Positions 39,380 through 48,344 of a stretch of 64,000 bases of DNA are shown one piece after another; positions within the stretch are counted from its first letter, which is position 1; each line of letters begins with the position of its first letter. Source of the DNA: an uncultured Psychroserpens sp. (GTDB lineage Bacteria; Bacteroidota; Bacteroidia; Flavobacteriales; Flavobacteriaceae). The DNA lies in assembly GCA_947488655.1 (NCBI GenBank), contig CANKZZ010000004.1, positions 1-64,000 on the forward strand. Reading direction: 5' to 3'. Position numbers and translations under genes: made by a program. The notes beneath the pieces were generated by a model. The model was not told the origin of the DNA and searched no databases. It saw only the letters and a program-made list of their open reading frames with translations.

Positions 39380-40615
39380 TTAATACCAACGTTTCTTTTT
39401 CTTTTTAGAACCTTCACCTTTACGACCTTTTTTATACTTGCTTCCTTGTTTTTTATGAACTACAGGTTTTGCGTTCATATCTAAAGGGTAAGGATGTTTA
39501 TCTTCAACAGGAATTTGAACATTAATTAACTGTTGTATAGCTTTTACATATGGTTTCTCATCTGCAGAGCAAAACGAATAAGATTTTCCAAACTCACCAG
39601 CACGACCAGTTCTACCAATTCTATGAACATACGTTTCTGGTACGTTAGGTAAATCAAAATTTACCACAGCATCTAAGTCTATAATATCAATACCACGAGC
39701 AGCAACATCTGTAGCAATAAGGATATTTACTTTACCACGTTTAAAATCTGCTAACGCATTTTGACGTTCGTTTTGAGAACGATCTCCATGTAAACGCTCT
39801 GCAGTAAAGCCATTATTTATAAGTGTGTCATGTAATTTATCTACACCAAATTTTGTGCGTCTAAAAATTAAGATATTACCTTTAATTGTATTTCTTAAAA
39901 CGTGTAAACACAATTCTATTTTACTTTTCTTCGGAACATAATACAACACCTGACTCACATTTTTTGCTGCGGAAGATGTAGGTGTCACCTCAATACGTTC
40001 TGGGTTTTTTAAAATGGAATTAGCTAATTGCTCAACCTTAAAAGGCATCGTTGCCGAAAACAGAAGCGTTTGCTTTGTGTCTGGACACAAGCGTTCAACT
40101 TTTTTAACGTCATCAATAAATCCCATGTCTAGCATTAAATCTGCCTCATCAAGAACTAACGTTTCTATATAATCTAAATTTAACAAATCTTGTTTATGAA
40201 GATCGAGTAGTCGTCCAGGCGTTGCCACTAAAATATCAACACCCTTTTTAAGAATATCTTTTTGTGGTTCTATAGATGTGCCACCATACACTACAGCAGA
40301 TGTTAAATCTGTATGAGACGCGTAGGTTACAAAGTTTTTGTTGATTTGTATTGCTAATTCTCGCGTAGGACTAATAACTAACGCTTTAATTTTCTTTCCT
40401 TTTTTAGGTGCAGCCTGTTTGTCATACAACAACTGTAAAATTGGTAATGCAAAAGCTGCTGTTTTACCAGTTCCTGTTTGTGCTGAGGTAATCACATCTC
40501 TACGTTCTAAAACAAACGGAATCGTTTGCTCTTGTACTAATGTTGGATTATCGTAACCAGCTTCGGCAACTGCTCTTAAAATAGGTTTGTTGAGTTTTAA
40601 GTCTTTAAATGACAT
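39380..40615 (-). CDS. DEAD-box RNA helicase
   Basis: A 411-residue RhlE-like DEAD-box helicase for RNA remodelling. It has the Q motif, AQTGTGKT near residue 45, TPGRLLDL, DEAD near 153, LLFSATMP near 185, VNFDLPNVPETYVHRIGRTGR near 315, and a very basic C-terminal tail (KYKKGRKGEGSKKKKKRWY). The substrate RNA is unknown. Confidence 0.94.
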   Translation of the reverse strand: MSFKDLKLNKPILRAVAEAGYDNPTLVQEQTIPFVLERRDVITSAQTGTGKTAAFALPILQLLYDKQAAPKKGKKIKALVISPTRELAIQINKNFVTYASHTDLTSAVVYGGTSIEPQKDILKKGVDILVATPGRLLDLHKQDLLNLDYIETLVLDEADLMLDMGFIDDVKKVERLCPDTKQTLLFSATMPFKVEQLANSILKNPERIEVTPTSSAAKNVSQVLYYVPKKSKIELCLHVLRNTIKGNILIFRRTKFGVDKLHDTLINNGFTAERLHGDRSQNERQNALADFKRGKVNILIATDVAARGIDIIDLDAVVNFDLPNVPETYVHRIGRTGRAGEFGKSYSFCSADEKPYVKAIQQLINVQIPVEDKHPYPLDMNAKPVVHKKQGSKYKKGRKGEGSKKKKKRWY

Positions 40616-40655
40616 GCAATATATTTTGATACAAAGGTAATCTAAATAGTAACAC

Positions 40656-41009
40656 TTATTTTATAGTTACAAAGTATAATAAGATGCTAATTACTAGCAC
40701 GAGAAGTACAATAATCATGTTTTTTGATCTCGACGCGTTTTCCTTAATAATGTGACTACCTCTTCTAGGTTTTGGTTGTCTCGCCTCAAACTCTATTGCA
40801 GTAGCTGTTAAAACGTTGTCATTAGGTTGAAAATCTGGGTTGATTTCTAAAGCCTCTATAATTTCTTTAGATTCTTTTAAACTTATTCTAGCATCTTCAC
40901 GAAGACGTTTTATTGCATGTAATTTAGATTTGTTTTTGAGTAGTTGTAGCAATTTTGATTTATCAATTTGAGCTCCATTTATTAATAATGTTGATGATTT
41001 CATTGTCAT
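40656..41009 (-). CDS. membrane protein with an L7/L12-C-terminal-like segment
   Basis: A 117-residue protein. Residues about 24-52 (KLHAIKRLREDARISLKESK) follow the pattern of the ribosomal L7/L12 C-terminal domain. A membrane helix is at 98-114. It lies 6 bp downstream of the MOSC gene. The ribosome-stalk-like domain in a membrane-anchored protein is unusual; the function is unknown. Confidence 0.65.
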   Translation of the reverse strand: MTMKSSTLLINGAQIDKSKLLQLLKNKSKLHAIKRLREDARISLKESKEIIEALEINPDFQPNDNVLTATAIEFEARQPKPRRGSHIIKENASRSKNMIIVLLVLVISILLYFVTIK

Positions 41010-41015
41010 TGGTTT

Positions 41016-41648
41016 TTACAGAAAACGTTTTAAATTGTCTCTTTTTTTCTTCGGAATGCACTCATTGTCAATTATAGCTTTAATGTGAAGTTTATTCTTT
41101 TCCGAAGCATATAAAAGTTCAAAAAACTGAAATATGGAAATGCTTTGTAGTGCTTTTTCAACCAACTCAAATGTATCACCATTTTTTACAGTGCCTTCTT
41201 TTAAAACTCTAACGTAAGTGCCTGGATAGCCATGAGCAATAAATTCTTGCAACACATTTGTAGAGTTAAATTTCATAGCAAACTTATAGCAAGGCTCTCT
41301 AGGTTGTGTGATTTGAACTAAAGCGTTACCAACTTTGTAAATATCGCCAATGTTTAGTTCTTTTTCGTCTAAGCCTTTTATGGTAAGGTTTTCGCCTAAC
41401 ATTCCGTAGGTCCAATCTAGGTTAGGGTAGAGGTTTTTCCAATATGGATAATGATCTTCCGAAAACAAGTAACACGCTTTAAACTCGCCTCCATGATGTT
41501 TTCTGTCTGAGACTTCATCGTCTTTTACTGTTTCATTTCCGAGGAAAATAGGCGTATTAACCGGTTTTTTATAAATTCCTGTTGTTTCTTCTTTTCCGTT
41601 CCAGATGAAGGTGGTTGGTTTGGCGATGTTGGTAGAGATGATTTGCAT
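41016..41648 (-). CDS. MOSC-domain protein
   Basis: A 210-residue MOSC (molybdenum cofactor sulfurase C-terminal) domain protein of the YiiM type. GIYKKPVNTPIFLGNETVKDDE near residue 24, DRKHHGG near 48, YGMLGENLTIKGLDE near 85 and the cysteine of QPREPCYKFA near 118 match. YiiM-like proteins reduce or bind N-hydroxylated substrates through the molybdenum cofactor. A decayed fragment of a second copy lies near 44.5 kb. Confidence 0.9.
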   Translation of the reverse strand: MQIISTNIAKPTTFIWNGKEETTGIYKKPVNTPIFLGNETVKDDEVSDRKHHGGEFKACYLFSEDHYPYWKNLYPNLDWTYGMLGENLTIKGLDEKELNIGDIYKVGNALVQITQPREPCYKFAMKFNSTNVLQEFIAHGYPGTYVRVLKEGTVKNGDTFELVEKALQSISIFQFFELLYASEKNKLHIKAIIDNECIPKKKRDNLKRFL

Positions 41649-41817
41649 GTAGTGAAATTACGAAAAAACTATCATTGGATGATTAATCATTTTTAATGTG
41701 CTTTCGTTATTTTCTAATTAACATTTAGTAATAGGTAAAGAGTATTTTTTAGCGTCGTTAAGGATTTGATTGATTTTTGATATTCATCTCTATTTTGTCG
41801 TAGAGTTACCTTTCGCG

Positions 41818-42060
41818 CTAAAACCATGTTTGGAAATAGGTTACCTCAGCATAACTTTTTGAATTCGTGTTCATATCCCAAAAACTAACATTAGGAATCA
41901 AAAAAATTTCATAATATGATTGTACTCCTTTTTTATCAAATGATTCAACTGTTTTTATCTCATTAAACCTTTAATCTGTTTCAGATATAGAGTGACATAA
42001 TTTTAAATCATCAAATAGTTTTAGGTCGCCTGAAAACTTTAAGTTTTCATACGTTATCAT
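41818..42060 (-). pseudogene. decayed small gene at the left end of the cassette region
   Basis: From ATG 42060 an 81-codon frame runs to a TAG at 41818, interrupted by one in-frame TAA at 41971-41973. The leader just upstream (CAGAAACCGCTAACCAATGAT on the minus strand) is nearly identical to the leader of the intact DUF6090 cassette gene at 58974. This marks it as an old cassette whose gene has decayed. No family is recognised. The space from 41649 to 41817 shows nothing else. Confidence 0.55.
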
Positions 42061-42084
42061 TGGTTAGCGGTTTCTGGACATGAG

Positions 42085-42214
42085 GTATAAGGTGTTTGTT
42101 TATGATTAGTTGTGTGGTTGAGCACCTAATTTAGTAAATAAAAACCGAATAGTAAATCTGCGAGGATTTCTAATAGTAGGTGAGAACAGCGATAAATTAT
42201 ATACCGTATTGTGC
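42085..42214 (-). repeat. attC-like site 1 (degenerate)
   Basis: A 130-bp imperfect palindrome with arms GTGTTTGTTTATGATTAGTTG and the matching AATTATATACCG side, and inner hairpin AAATCTGCGAGGATTT. Its outer cores (GTATAAG and ATTGTGC) have lost the GTT/AAC consensus. Confidence 0.75.
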
Positions 42215-42221
42215 GTTTGTT

Positions 42222-43175
42222 TTATTCTCTTTTGTCTATCTCATCTTTGCCCCAATAATCATAAAAAAGTCTACCAATTTCTGCTGAAAATTCAAATCCT
42301 GCATTCGTGGAATTAAGCGGTTTTGAATCATCTACATTTGTACATTTTAGTCCGATAATATATTCACTTTGGGATGTTTTTATATAGGCAACATCTCCTC
42401 GGTATCCTGGTGTGTATCCTGCTTTTCCGTACAATTCTATTCCAGCATATATTGGTTTGTATTTCCCGAATGCTTTCATAGTCGTGACTTCTTCAACAAA
42501 TGGGCTCCATGGCAAGTGACGAGCAAGTCCATTATCTTCATAATGTTTTAGCATAATGCTTTTGCATAAATCAGCTGCTTTTTTAGAATAGCCATATTTT
42601 TCTGGACGAGCTAATATTTGAGCTGCAGTTGCCAATGACTTTGCCGAAGTTGAAATCCATTCCCCTTTAAAAACTTCTCCTTTTACTTCGGTGTCAATAA
42701 TACCAACTTTTTTCAAAAATTTGTCGACCGCTTCTATTCCTCCAACTTCTCTCAATAATATATTAGTTGCAACATTATCAGAAATAGACATCATTAAATA
42801 TGCAACAAATGATAATGAAACTTGATTGCCAGGATATTCAAAACGCAACACACCAGATCCTAAAACTTTGTCTTCTTCTGTTAGTGTTACTAGGCTAGTT
42901 GGGTCTAAAGTGTTATTGGTAACTTGTTCGGCATAAGTAAGTAAAATGTAAAGTTTTGCTTCACTTGCAGCATTATGAATACTATTAGCTTCAATATCTA
43001 TGACTTGTCCAGTTGTAAGATTTTCTGCGTATAAATGAGCATTACCGTCGAAGTTTTCAATCAAGTCATTTAATTGACTTTCAAGGTTAGCGTTCTCTTT
43101 AACTTTAGTATTACAAGATAGATGTGATAGAAGTAAAGCTAGTATTAATATTCTAAATAGTTTAATTTTCATCAA
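42222..43175 (-). CDS. class A beta-lactamase-like serine hydrolase lipoprotein (cassette 1)
   Basis: A 317-residue protein with lipoprotein signal (HLSCNTK). Penicillin-recognising motifs are in order: S71-E-A-K74, S132-D-N134, and K251-A-G253 in place of KTG. This is a beta-lactamase-fold enzyme; beta-lactam resistance is possible but not shown. It is the only gene of a unit bounded by attC-like sites 1 and 2. The unit ends GTGCGT and ACGCAC are complementary over six bases. Confidence 0.87.
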   Translation of the reverse strand: MMKIKLFRILILALLLSHLSCNTKVKENANLESQLNDLIENFDGNAHLYAENLTTGQVIDIEANSIHNAASEAKLYILLTYAEQVTNNTLDPTSLVTLTEEDKVLGSGVLRFEYPGNQVSLSFVAYLMMSISDNVATNILLREVGGIEAVDKFLKKVGIIDTEVKGEVFKGEWISTSAKSLATAAQILARPEKYGYSKKAADLCKSIMLKHYEDNGLARHLPWSPFVEEVTTMKAFGKYKPIYAGIELYGKAGYTPGYRGDVAYIKTSQSEYIIGLKCTNVDDSKPLNSTNAGFEFSAEIGRLFYDYWGKDEIDKRE

Positions 43176-43213
43176 TGATAGATATTCAGTTGATTAGTAT
43201 GGTTTAAAATGAC

Positions 43214-43344
43214 GCACAGCGGTTTTGTTTATGGCTTATTGCGTTGGCATGTACTAAGTTAGCAAATAAAAACCGAATAGATAATCCGCGAGGATTTACG
43301 TTAGTAGGCAAGAAGCCAGTAATAAATTATATACGGTATTGTGT
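43214..43344 (-). repeat. attC-like site 2 (degenerate)
   Basis: 131 bp, with arms GGTTTTGTTTATGGCTTATTGC and ATTATATACGGT, and centre AATCCGCGAGGATT. The cores are GCACAGC and ATTGTGT, so the GTT/AAC consensus has decayed. Confidence 0.78.
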
Positions 43345-43984
43345 GGCGTTATTTTTTTCAATTTATTTTTTATTCTTTTCATATTAGAGTTAATTCTTAA
43401 TGAATGAAATCCCTTTGGGTCTATTTTGTCAAGTTCTCTAAATAATGTTTTTATATAGATAAGAAATTCTATTAGACTAAATTCTTCATACAACGCTTTT
43501 GGATCATATTTTTCAGCTTTTACATTCTTACAAAATTCGGTTGAATCTTTAGTTTTATTATAAATGGTTTTATTTCTACAATGTATAAGGTTTTTTATTT
43601 CTCCACAAAAATGTAAACTTTTATCAATTTCTTTTCCTGTTATTAATCTAGGAATAAGAATTAATTTACTCGATAAATCAAGTTTATCAATATGGTTTTT
43701 GTGTGTTTTTGTCCGAATATTATGGCAGATAATTCAAAAAAATATGATTCTAAGAATGCTCCTAAAAAAACAACAACTTTGATTGACTCTTTTAAAAGTA
43801 AAAATTCTAAATCCTGAATTTTTTCTTGTTCATTGTCGATTGTAAATCTATCGTGTTCAAAATGTCCATTATTTATTAATAAATCGCTCTCAATTTTAAG
43901 TGTTTCAAATTTAAGAAATGAGTCAATGGAAATTTTCAAAAGCGTATTATTGTGGAAATGCCCGATTCTTGCAAATGTTCTCAA
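43296..43984 (-). pseudogene. frameshifted gene of unknown function (cassette 2)
   Basis: A TTG-started frame (43984) covers 107 codons and stops at 43661. A second frame, open from at least 43720 down to the stop at 43296, continues the same protein. About 230 residues of coherent helical protein result from one missing base near 43690-43710. The first part contains FLLLKESIKVVVFLGAFLES and a FFELSAI segment; the second contains ITGKEIDKSLHFC. The final 15 codons lie inside attC-like site 2. No family is recognised; HEPN-type helical proteins look similar in composition. Confidence 0.65.
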
Positions 43985-44030
43985 ATCATGATTTATAGTT
44001 AGGGTTTGATTTAATGACAGCTAACTTGTA

Positions 44031-44091
44031 ACACAACAAATATTAATTACTAATATCCCGTAAATAAATCAGGATATATTAATATTTGTGC
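44031..44091. repeat. 61-bp hairpin at the right end of cassette 2, possible short attC-like site
   Basis: ACACAAC, complementary to the GTGT at the start of cassette 2, opens a 61-bp inverted repeat (ACAAATATTAAT with ATTAATATTTGT, plus ATATCC with GGATAT). It is unlike the 130-bp family. The 13-mer TATCCCGTAAATA occurs at 44054 and again at 44098. It could equally be a terminator or an unrelated repeat. Confidence 0.4.
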
Positions 44092-44150
44092 TACTGTTAT
44101 CCCGTAAATATATATTATTTACCTCAGTATAAAAAAGGGGCTTATCGGTT

Positions 44151-44441
44151 CTAAATATTCTCTATTTTTCCATAAAACCTCACCAAAAATTTTCCAAAAA
44201 TAAAATACAGGATAAGCACAGTAAGTCCTCCAATTAAATAGCCATTATTTAATAATGCTTCATATCCATATTTGTAACAGAATAAAACAATACAAATCAT
44301 AAACTGAAGTATTGCATAGCCAATATTACCTTTTGAACTATAGCCAAATAGGCCAAGAAAATGAGTTTTTGTTAGTCCGAAAATAAGATGAGGCATCGCA
44401 TTTACAAGTAATGCACCAATTATAAAGTCAATATAATTCAT
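44151..44441 (-). CDS. small membrane protein of unknown function
   Basis: A 96-residue protein with three hydrophobic segments (about residues 4-24, 38-55 and 66-87). It lies alone between the 61-bp hairpin and a MOSC gene fragment. No family is recognised. It has no 130-bp site to its left, so it may or may not be a former cassette. Confidence 0.6.
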   Translation of the reverse strand: MNYIDFIIGALLVNAMPHLIFGLTKTHFLGLFGYSSKGNIGYAILQFMICIVLFCYKYGYEALLNNGYLIGGLTVLILYFIFGKFLVRFYGKIENI

Positions 44442-44467
44442 TTTTACTTTTAGTAATCATTAGTATG

Positions 44468-44547
44468 TTTTTCTATCTGAAACTTCATCAACTTTAACCG
44501 TTACATTTCCGAGGAAATAAACAGCGTCAACATGGTTTTTGTAGCAC
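44468..44547 (-). pseudogene. fragment of a second MOSC gene
   Basis: About 80 bp align without gaps worth noting to 41497-41575 of the intact MOSC gene, at roughly 75 percent identity by eye. The frame still encodes FLGNVTVKVDEVSDRK, compared with FLGNETVKDDEVSDRK in the intact gene. Both ends are lost. It lies directly against the end of the pyruvate carboxylase gene. Confidence 0.75.
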
Positions 44548-44548
44548 C

Positions 44549-47500
44549 CTATTGTAGCGTCACAATCAAATCATCCTGTTTTACCATAGAACCTTCTTTT
44601 AGTGATATGGTTTTTATTTTTCCAGCTTTAGAGGCAGTCACAGTGGTTTCCATTTTCATGGCTTCAATAATAAAAAGCGGGTCATTTTCTTTAACCTCTT
44701 GTCCTTTTTTAACCAAAACTTTATAAAGTGATCCTTGTAAAGGTGCTCCAATTTGATTGGCATCTGCTGGATCTATTTTAGTGTTGATTTCTAGTTTAAG
44801 ATTTAAAGTCGTGTCTAAAACGTCCACAAATCTGTTTTCACCATTTACCTTAAAAAACACAGTTCTCATACCTTTATCATCAGGAATTCCAATAGAAAGG
44901 AGTTTGATAATTACTGTTTTTCCAGGTTCTAATTCTATAAGGATTTCTTCGCCAAGCTTCATTCCGTAGAAAAAATTCTTTGTAGGTACTAAAGTTAAGT
45001 TGCCATACAATTTATAATTTTCATGTGCTTGCTCAAATACTTTTGGGTATAAGGTGTATGATAGAAAATCTTCCATTTCTATTGGACGCGTAAAGCCTTT
45101 TTGAAACTTTTTTGTAAAGGCTTTAAATTCTAAATCAAAATCTATAGGTTGTAAATGTGCGTTTGGTCTATTGGTATATGGTTTTCTGTTTTTCAGAATT
45201 ATTTTCTGTAATTTCTTCGGAAATCCGCCAGTTGGTTGCCCTAAATCTCCCATAAAGAAACTTATTACCGAATCTGGAAAAGACATATCCTTTCCACGCT
45301 CCATAACATCTTCAGTAGTAAAATTATTGGTCACCATAAAAATTGCCATATCTCCAACAACTTTAGAACTAGGTGTCACTTTTATCAAATTTCCGAAGAG
45401 TTTATTTACATCAGCATACATTTTTTTGACCTCATCAAAACGATCTCCTAAACCTAATGCAGTGGCTTGCGGACGCAAATTTGAATATTGTCCGCCAGGA
45501 ATTTCATGTTCAAAAACCTCTGCAGTTCCTGCTTTAAGTCCAGACTCAAATGGATAATACAGCTCGCGAGTATCTTCCCAGAAATTAGAAAACGCATTCA
45601 GCTTTGTCATATCAAACTCATGAGCTCGTGGCTGATTTTTCATCATCTCAACAATTGCATTAAAATTAGGTTGCGATGTTAAACCAGACAAGCCACTCAA
45701 TGCTACATCAACAACATCAACACCAGCTTCAATAGCTTTTAAATAGGTGGCACTTTGTAACGACGACGTATCATGCGTGTGTAAATGAATTGGTATGTTT
45801 ACAGTAGCCTTCAATGCAGTCACCAACTCTGTAGCAGCATAAGGTTTTAACAATCCTGCCATATCTTTGATACAAATCATGTGTGCACCAGCATTTTCTA
45901 AATCTTTGGCGAGTTGCGTGTAATATTTGAGGTTGTATTTGGTCTCATTAACATCTAGAATGTCTCCTGTATAACTTAAAGCTGCTTCTGCAATACCTCC
46001 AGTTTTATCACGTACATAATTGATGCTTGGTTCCATAGCTTTAACCCAATTTAAGGAATCAAAAATTCTAAAAACATCCACACCATTTTCCCAAGATTTC
46101 TCTACAAATTTTTCGATGAGATTATCAGGATAGGCTTTATAACCAACGCCATTTGAACCTCTCAGCAACATTTGGAATAATATATTTGGGACTGCTTTTC
46201 GCAATTCTCTTAAACGTGTCCACGGACTTTCATGCAAGAACCTTAAACAGACATCAAAAGTTGCGCCTCCCCAAACTTCCATACTAAAGGTGTTGGGATG
46301 GTTTTTTGCAAAACTCTCAGCAACATTCATCATATCAAATGTTCGCATACGTGTTGCTAACAACGATTGATGTGCATCTCGCATTGTGGTATCTGTAAAA
46401 TGAATTTTCTTCTCATCTTTTAACCAAGCGCAAAATTTCTCAGGACCTAGTTCTGTAAGCAGATCTTTTGTGCCTTTTGGGTGTGCTTCGGAAAGACTAA
46501 ACTTTGGAACCTTTGCATTTCTAAATACTTTAGTCTTGTCAATATTTTTAACATCAGAATTTCCATTTACAATCACTTCAGCTAAAAAATTAACCACTTT
46601 AGAGGTTCTGTCCTGCGGAAGTTTTATGTCAAATAATGCAGGCGTATTCTGAATAAAATTAACTGTTACTTTTCCTTCTTTAAAGGTGTCGTGCTGGATC
46701 ACATTTTGTAAAAAATGGATATTGGTCTTAACACCACGAATTCTAAATTCTTTTAAAGCACGCACCATTTTACGAGTTGCTCCATCTAAAGTTCTTCCAT
46801 GAGAAGAGACTTTTACGAGCATAGAATCAAAAAACGGACTCACATTATAACCTTGATAAATACTTCCTGCATCTAATCGAATTCCCATTCCTGAGGCACT
46901 TCTGTAAGTTGTGATATTACCGTAATCTGGTGTGAAATTATTTGCAGGATCCTCTGTAGTTAAACGACATTGTAGTGCAAAACCATAGGTAGCAATAGAG
47001 TCTTGACCAAAAATTTTAATTTGTTTACTATCTAATGTATAACCACCAGCAACAAAAATTTGCGTCTTTACCAAGTCAATACCTGTTACCATTTCGGTAA
47101 CTGTATGTTCTACTTGAATTCTTGGATTAACTTCTATGAAATATATGTTATCTTCTGGATCTACTAAAAATTCTACGGTTCCAATATTGTTATAGCCAAC
47201 TTCTGTAGCAATAGCAACCGCATATTTGTATAAGTTGTTTTTAACTTCGGTACTCACATTATGCGAAGGTGCAATCTCTACTACTTTTTGATGACGACGT
47301 TGCACAGAGCAATCACGTTCATGTAAATGTCTTATGTTTCCGTGGTTATCTGCTACAATTTGAACTTCAATATGTTTTGGGTTCTCTACATATTTTTCTA
47401 AAAACATGGTGTCATCACCAAACGCATTTAAGGCTTCATTTCTAGCAGAATCAAAATTATGTTCTAAATCTTCATCTTTTCTAATAATTCGCATGCCACG

Positions 47501-48001
47501 ACCACCTCCTCCAGAAGCAGCTTTAAGCATTAGTGGATAGCCAATAGTTGCAGCTTCTGATAATGCTATTTTGAGTGAAGATAGTTTCTTTTTATTGCTT
47601 TCAATAATGGGAACCTTACATTTAACAGCTACTTTTTTTGCTGTAATTTTATCACCTAAAGCATCCATAACTTCAGGTTTTGGTCCCACAAAAATAATTC
47701 CATTTGCAGCACACTGTCTGGCAAATTCTGAGTTTTCAGATAAAAACCCATAACCAGGATGAATGGCATCTACGTTTTTAGATTTTGCCAAATCTATAAT
47801 TTGCGCAATATCCAAATACGGTTTTAAAGGTTGGTTGTTCTCTCCAATTTGATAGGATTCATCAGCTTTGTTTCTATGTTGAGAATAGCGATCTTCATAA
47901 GTGTAAATTGCTACAGTGGCTAAATTTAACTCTGTACAAGCACGTAATACACGTATTGCAATTTCTCCTCGATTGGCAACAAGAACCTTTTTAATTTTCA
48001 T
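44549..48001 (-). CDS. pyc: pyruvate carboxylase
   Basis: A single-chain 1150-residue pyruvate carboxylase, the usual length. It makes oxaloacetate from pyruvate and bicarbonate using ATP and biotin. The biotin carboxylase domain is at residues 1-450 (ASGGGGRGMRI near 165, HERDCSVQRR near 230). The carboxyltransferase domain is at 530-820 (TDTTMRDAHQSLLATRMRT near 533, GGATFDVCLRFL near 572). The C-terminal biotinyl domain has Lys1116 in EAMKMETT. It is an intact anaplerotic core gene flanked on both sides by degenerate cassette DNA. Confidence 0.96.
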   Translation of the reverse strand: MKIKKVLVANRGEIAIRVLRACTELNLATVAIYTYEDRYSQHRNKADESYQIGENNQPLKPYLDIAQIIDLAKSKNVDAIHPGYGFLSENSEFARQCAANGIIFVGPKPEVMDALGDKITAKKVAVKCKVPIIESNKKKLSSLKIALSEAATIGYPLMLKAASGGGGRGMRIIRKDEDLEHNFDSARNEALNAFGDDTMFLEKYVENPKHIEVQIVADNHGNIRHLHERDCSVQRRHQKVVEIAPSHNVSTEVKNNLYKYAVAIATEVGYNNIGTVEFLVDPEDNIYFIEVNPRIQVEHTVTEMVTGIDLVKTQIFVAGGYTLDSKQIKIFGQDSIATYGFALQCRLTTEDPANNFTPDYGNITTYRSASGMGIRLDAGSIYQGYNVSPFFDSMLVKVSSHGRTLDGATRKMVRALKEFRIRGVKTNIHFLQNVIQHDTFKEGKVTVNFIQNTPALFDIKLPQDRTSKVVNFLAEVIVNGNSDVKNIDKTKVFRNAKVPKFSLSEAHPKGTKDLLTELGPEKFCAWLKDEKKIHFTDTTMRDAHQSLLATRMRTFDMMNVAESFAKNHPNTFSMEVWGGATFDVCLRFLHESPWTRLRELRKAVPNILFQMLLRGSNGVGYKAYPDNLIEKFVEKSWENGVDVFRIFDSLNWVKAMEPSINYVRDKTGGIAEAALSYTGDILDVNETKYNLKYYTQLAKDLENAGAHMICIKDMAGLLKPYAATELVTALKATVNIPIHLHTHDTSSLQSATYLKAIEAGVDVVDVALSGLSGLTSQPNFNAIVEMMKNQPRAHEFDMTKLNAFSNFWEDTRELYYPFESGLKAGTAEVFEHEIPGGQYSNLRPQATALGLGDRFDEVKKMYADVNKLFGNLIKVTPSSKVVGDMAIFMVTNNFTTEDVMERGKDMSFPDSVISFFMGDLGQPTGGFPKKLQKIILKNRKPYTNRPNAHLQPIDFDLEFKAFTKKFQKGFTRPIEMEDFLSYTLYPKVFEQAHENYKLYGNLTLVPTKNFFYGMKLGEEILIELEPGKTVIIKLLSIGIPDDKGMRTVFFKVNGENRFVDVLDTTLNLKLEINTKIDPADANQIGAPLQGSLYKVLVKKGQEVKENDPLFIIEAMKMETTVTASKAGKIKTISLKEGSMVKQDDLIVTLQ

Positions 48002-48344
48002 TTTTTATGAATTATAAGATGATTTATGTGTGTTTTATATTTCCGAAGAACATCTAAATTCGCTCATTTAAATTGTGAAAATTTTAAGCGCTTTTATAGT
48101 TGCTAACAGCAAGGCTATAAGGTAATTTTAAAAATCATTATTTACAAGGGAGATATTACGAAAAACGCAAACTAATTTATAGTCTCTATTGACCATAAAA
48201 ATTGGCTGTCTAAAAAATTGTCTTCTATATGCATATAAAGAATCTATAATGCCAAATAGTAATACATTGAGATTTTTCGCTATCGCTCTGAATGACCTTA
48301 AAACACTTTTAGATAGCCTTGTTTACTGTGTTATCTTAAAACAC
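48002..48344. other. non-coding stretch, no feature recognised
   Basis: Upstream of pyc. It holds one copy of the TTCCGAAG 8-mer at 48041 but no open frame of interest, no 130-bp site and no tRNA. It probably contains the pyc promoter plus degenerate sequence. Confidence 0.6.

Noticed and set aside
42222-43175. Claim of beta-lactam resistance
   Set aside because: The fold motifs are present, but KAG replaces KTG and no substrate specificity can be read from the sequence.
44549-48001. pyc as a cassette gene
   Set aside because: No 130-bp site or complementary end pair borders it on either side, it is much larger than the other units, and it carries five copies' worth of core character such as the TTCCGAAG motif (three copies inside).
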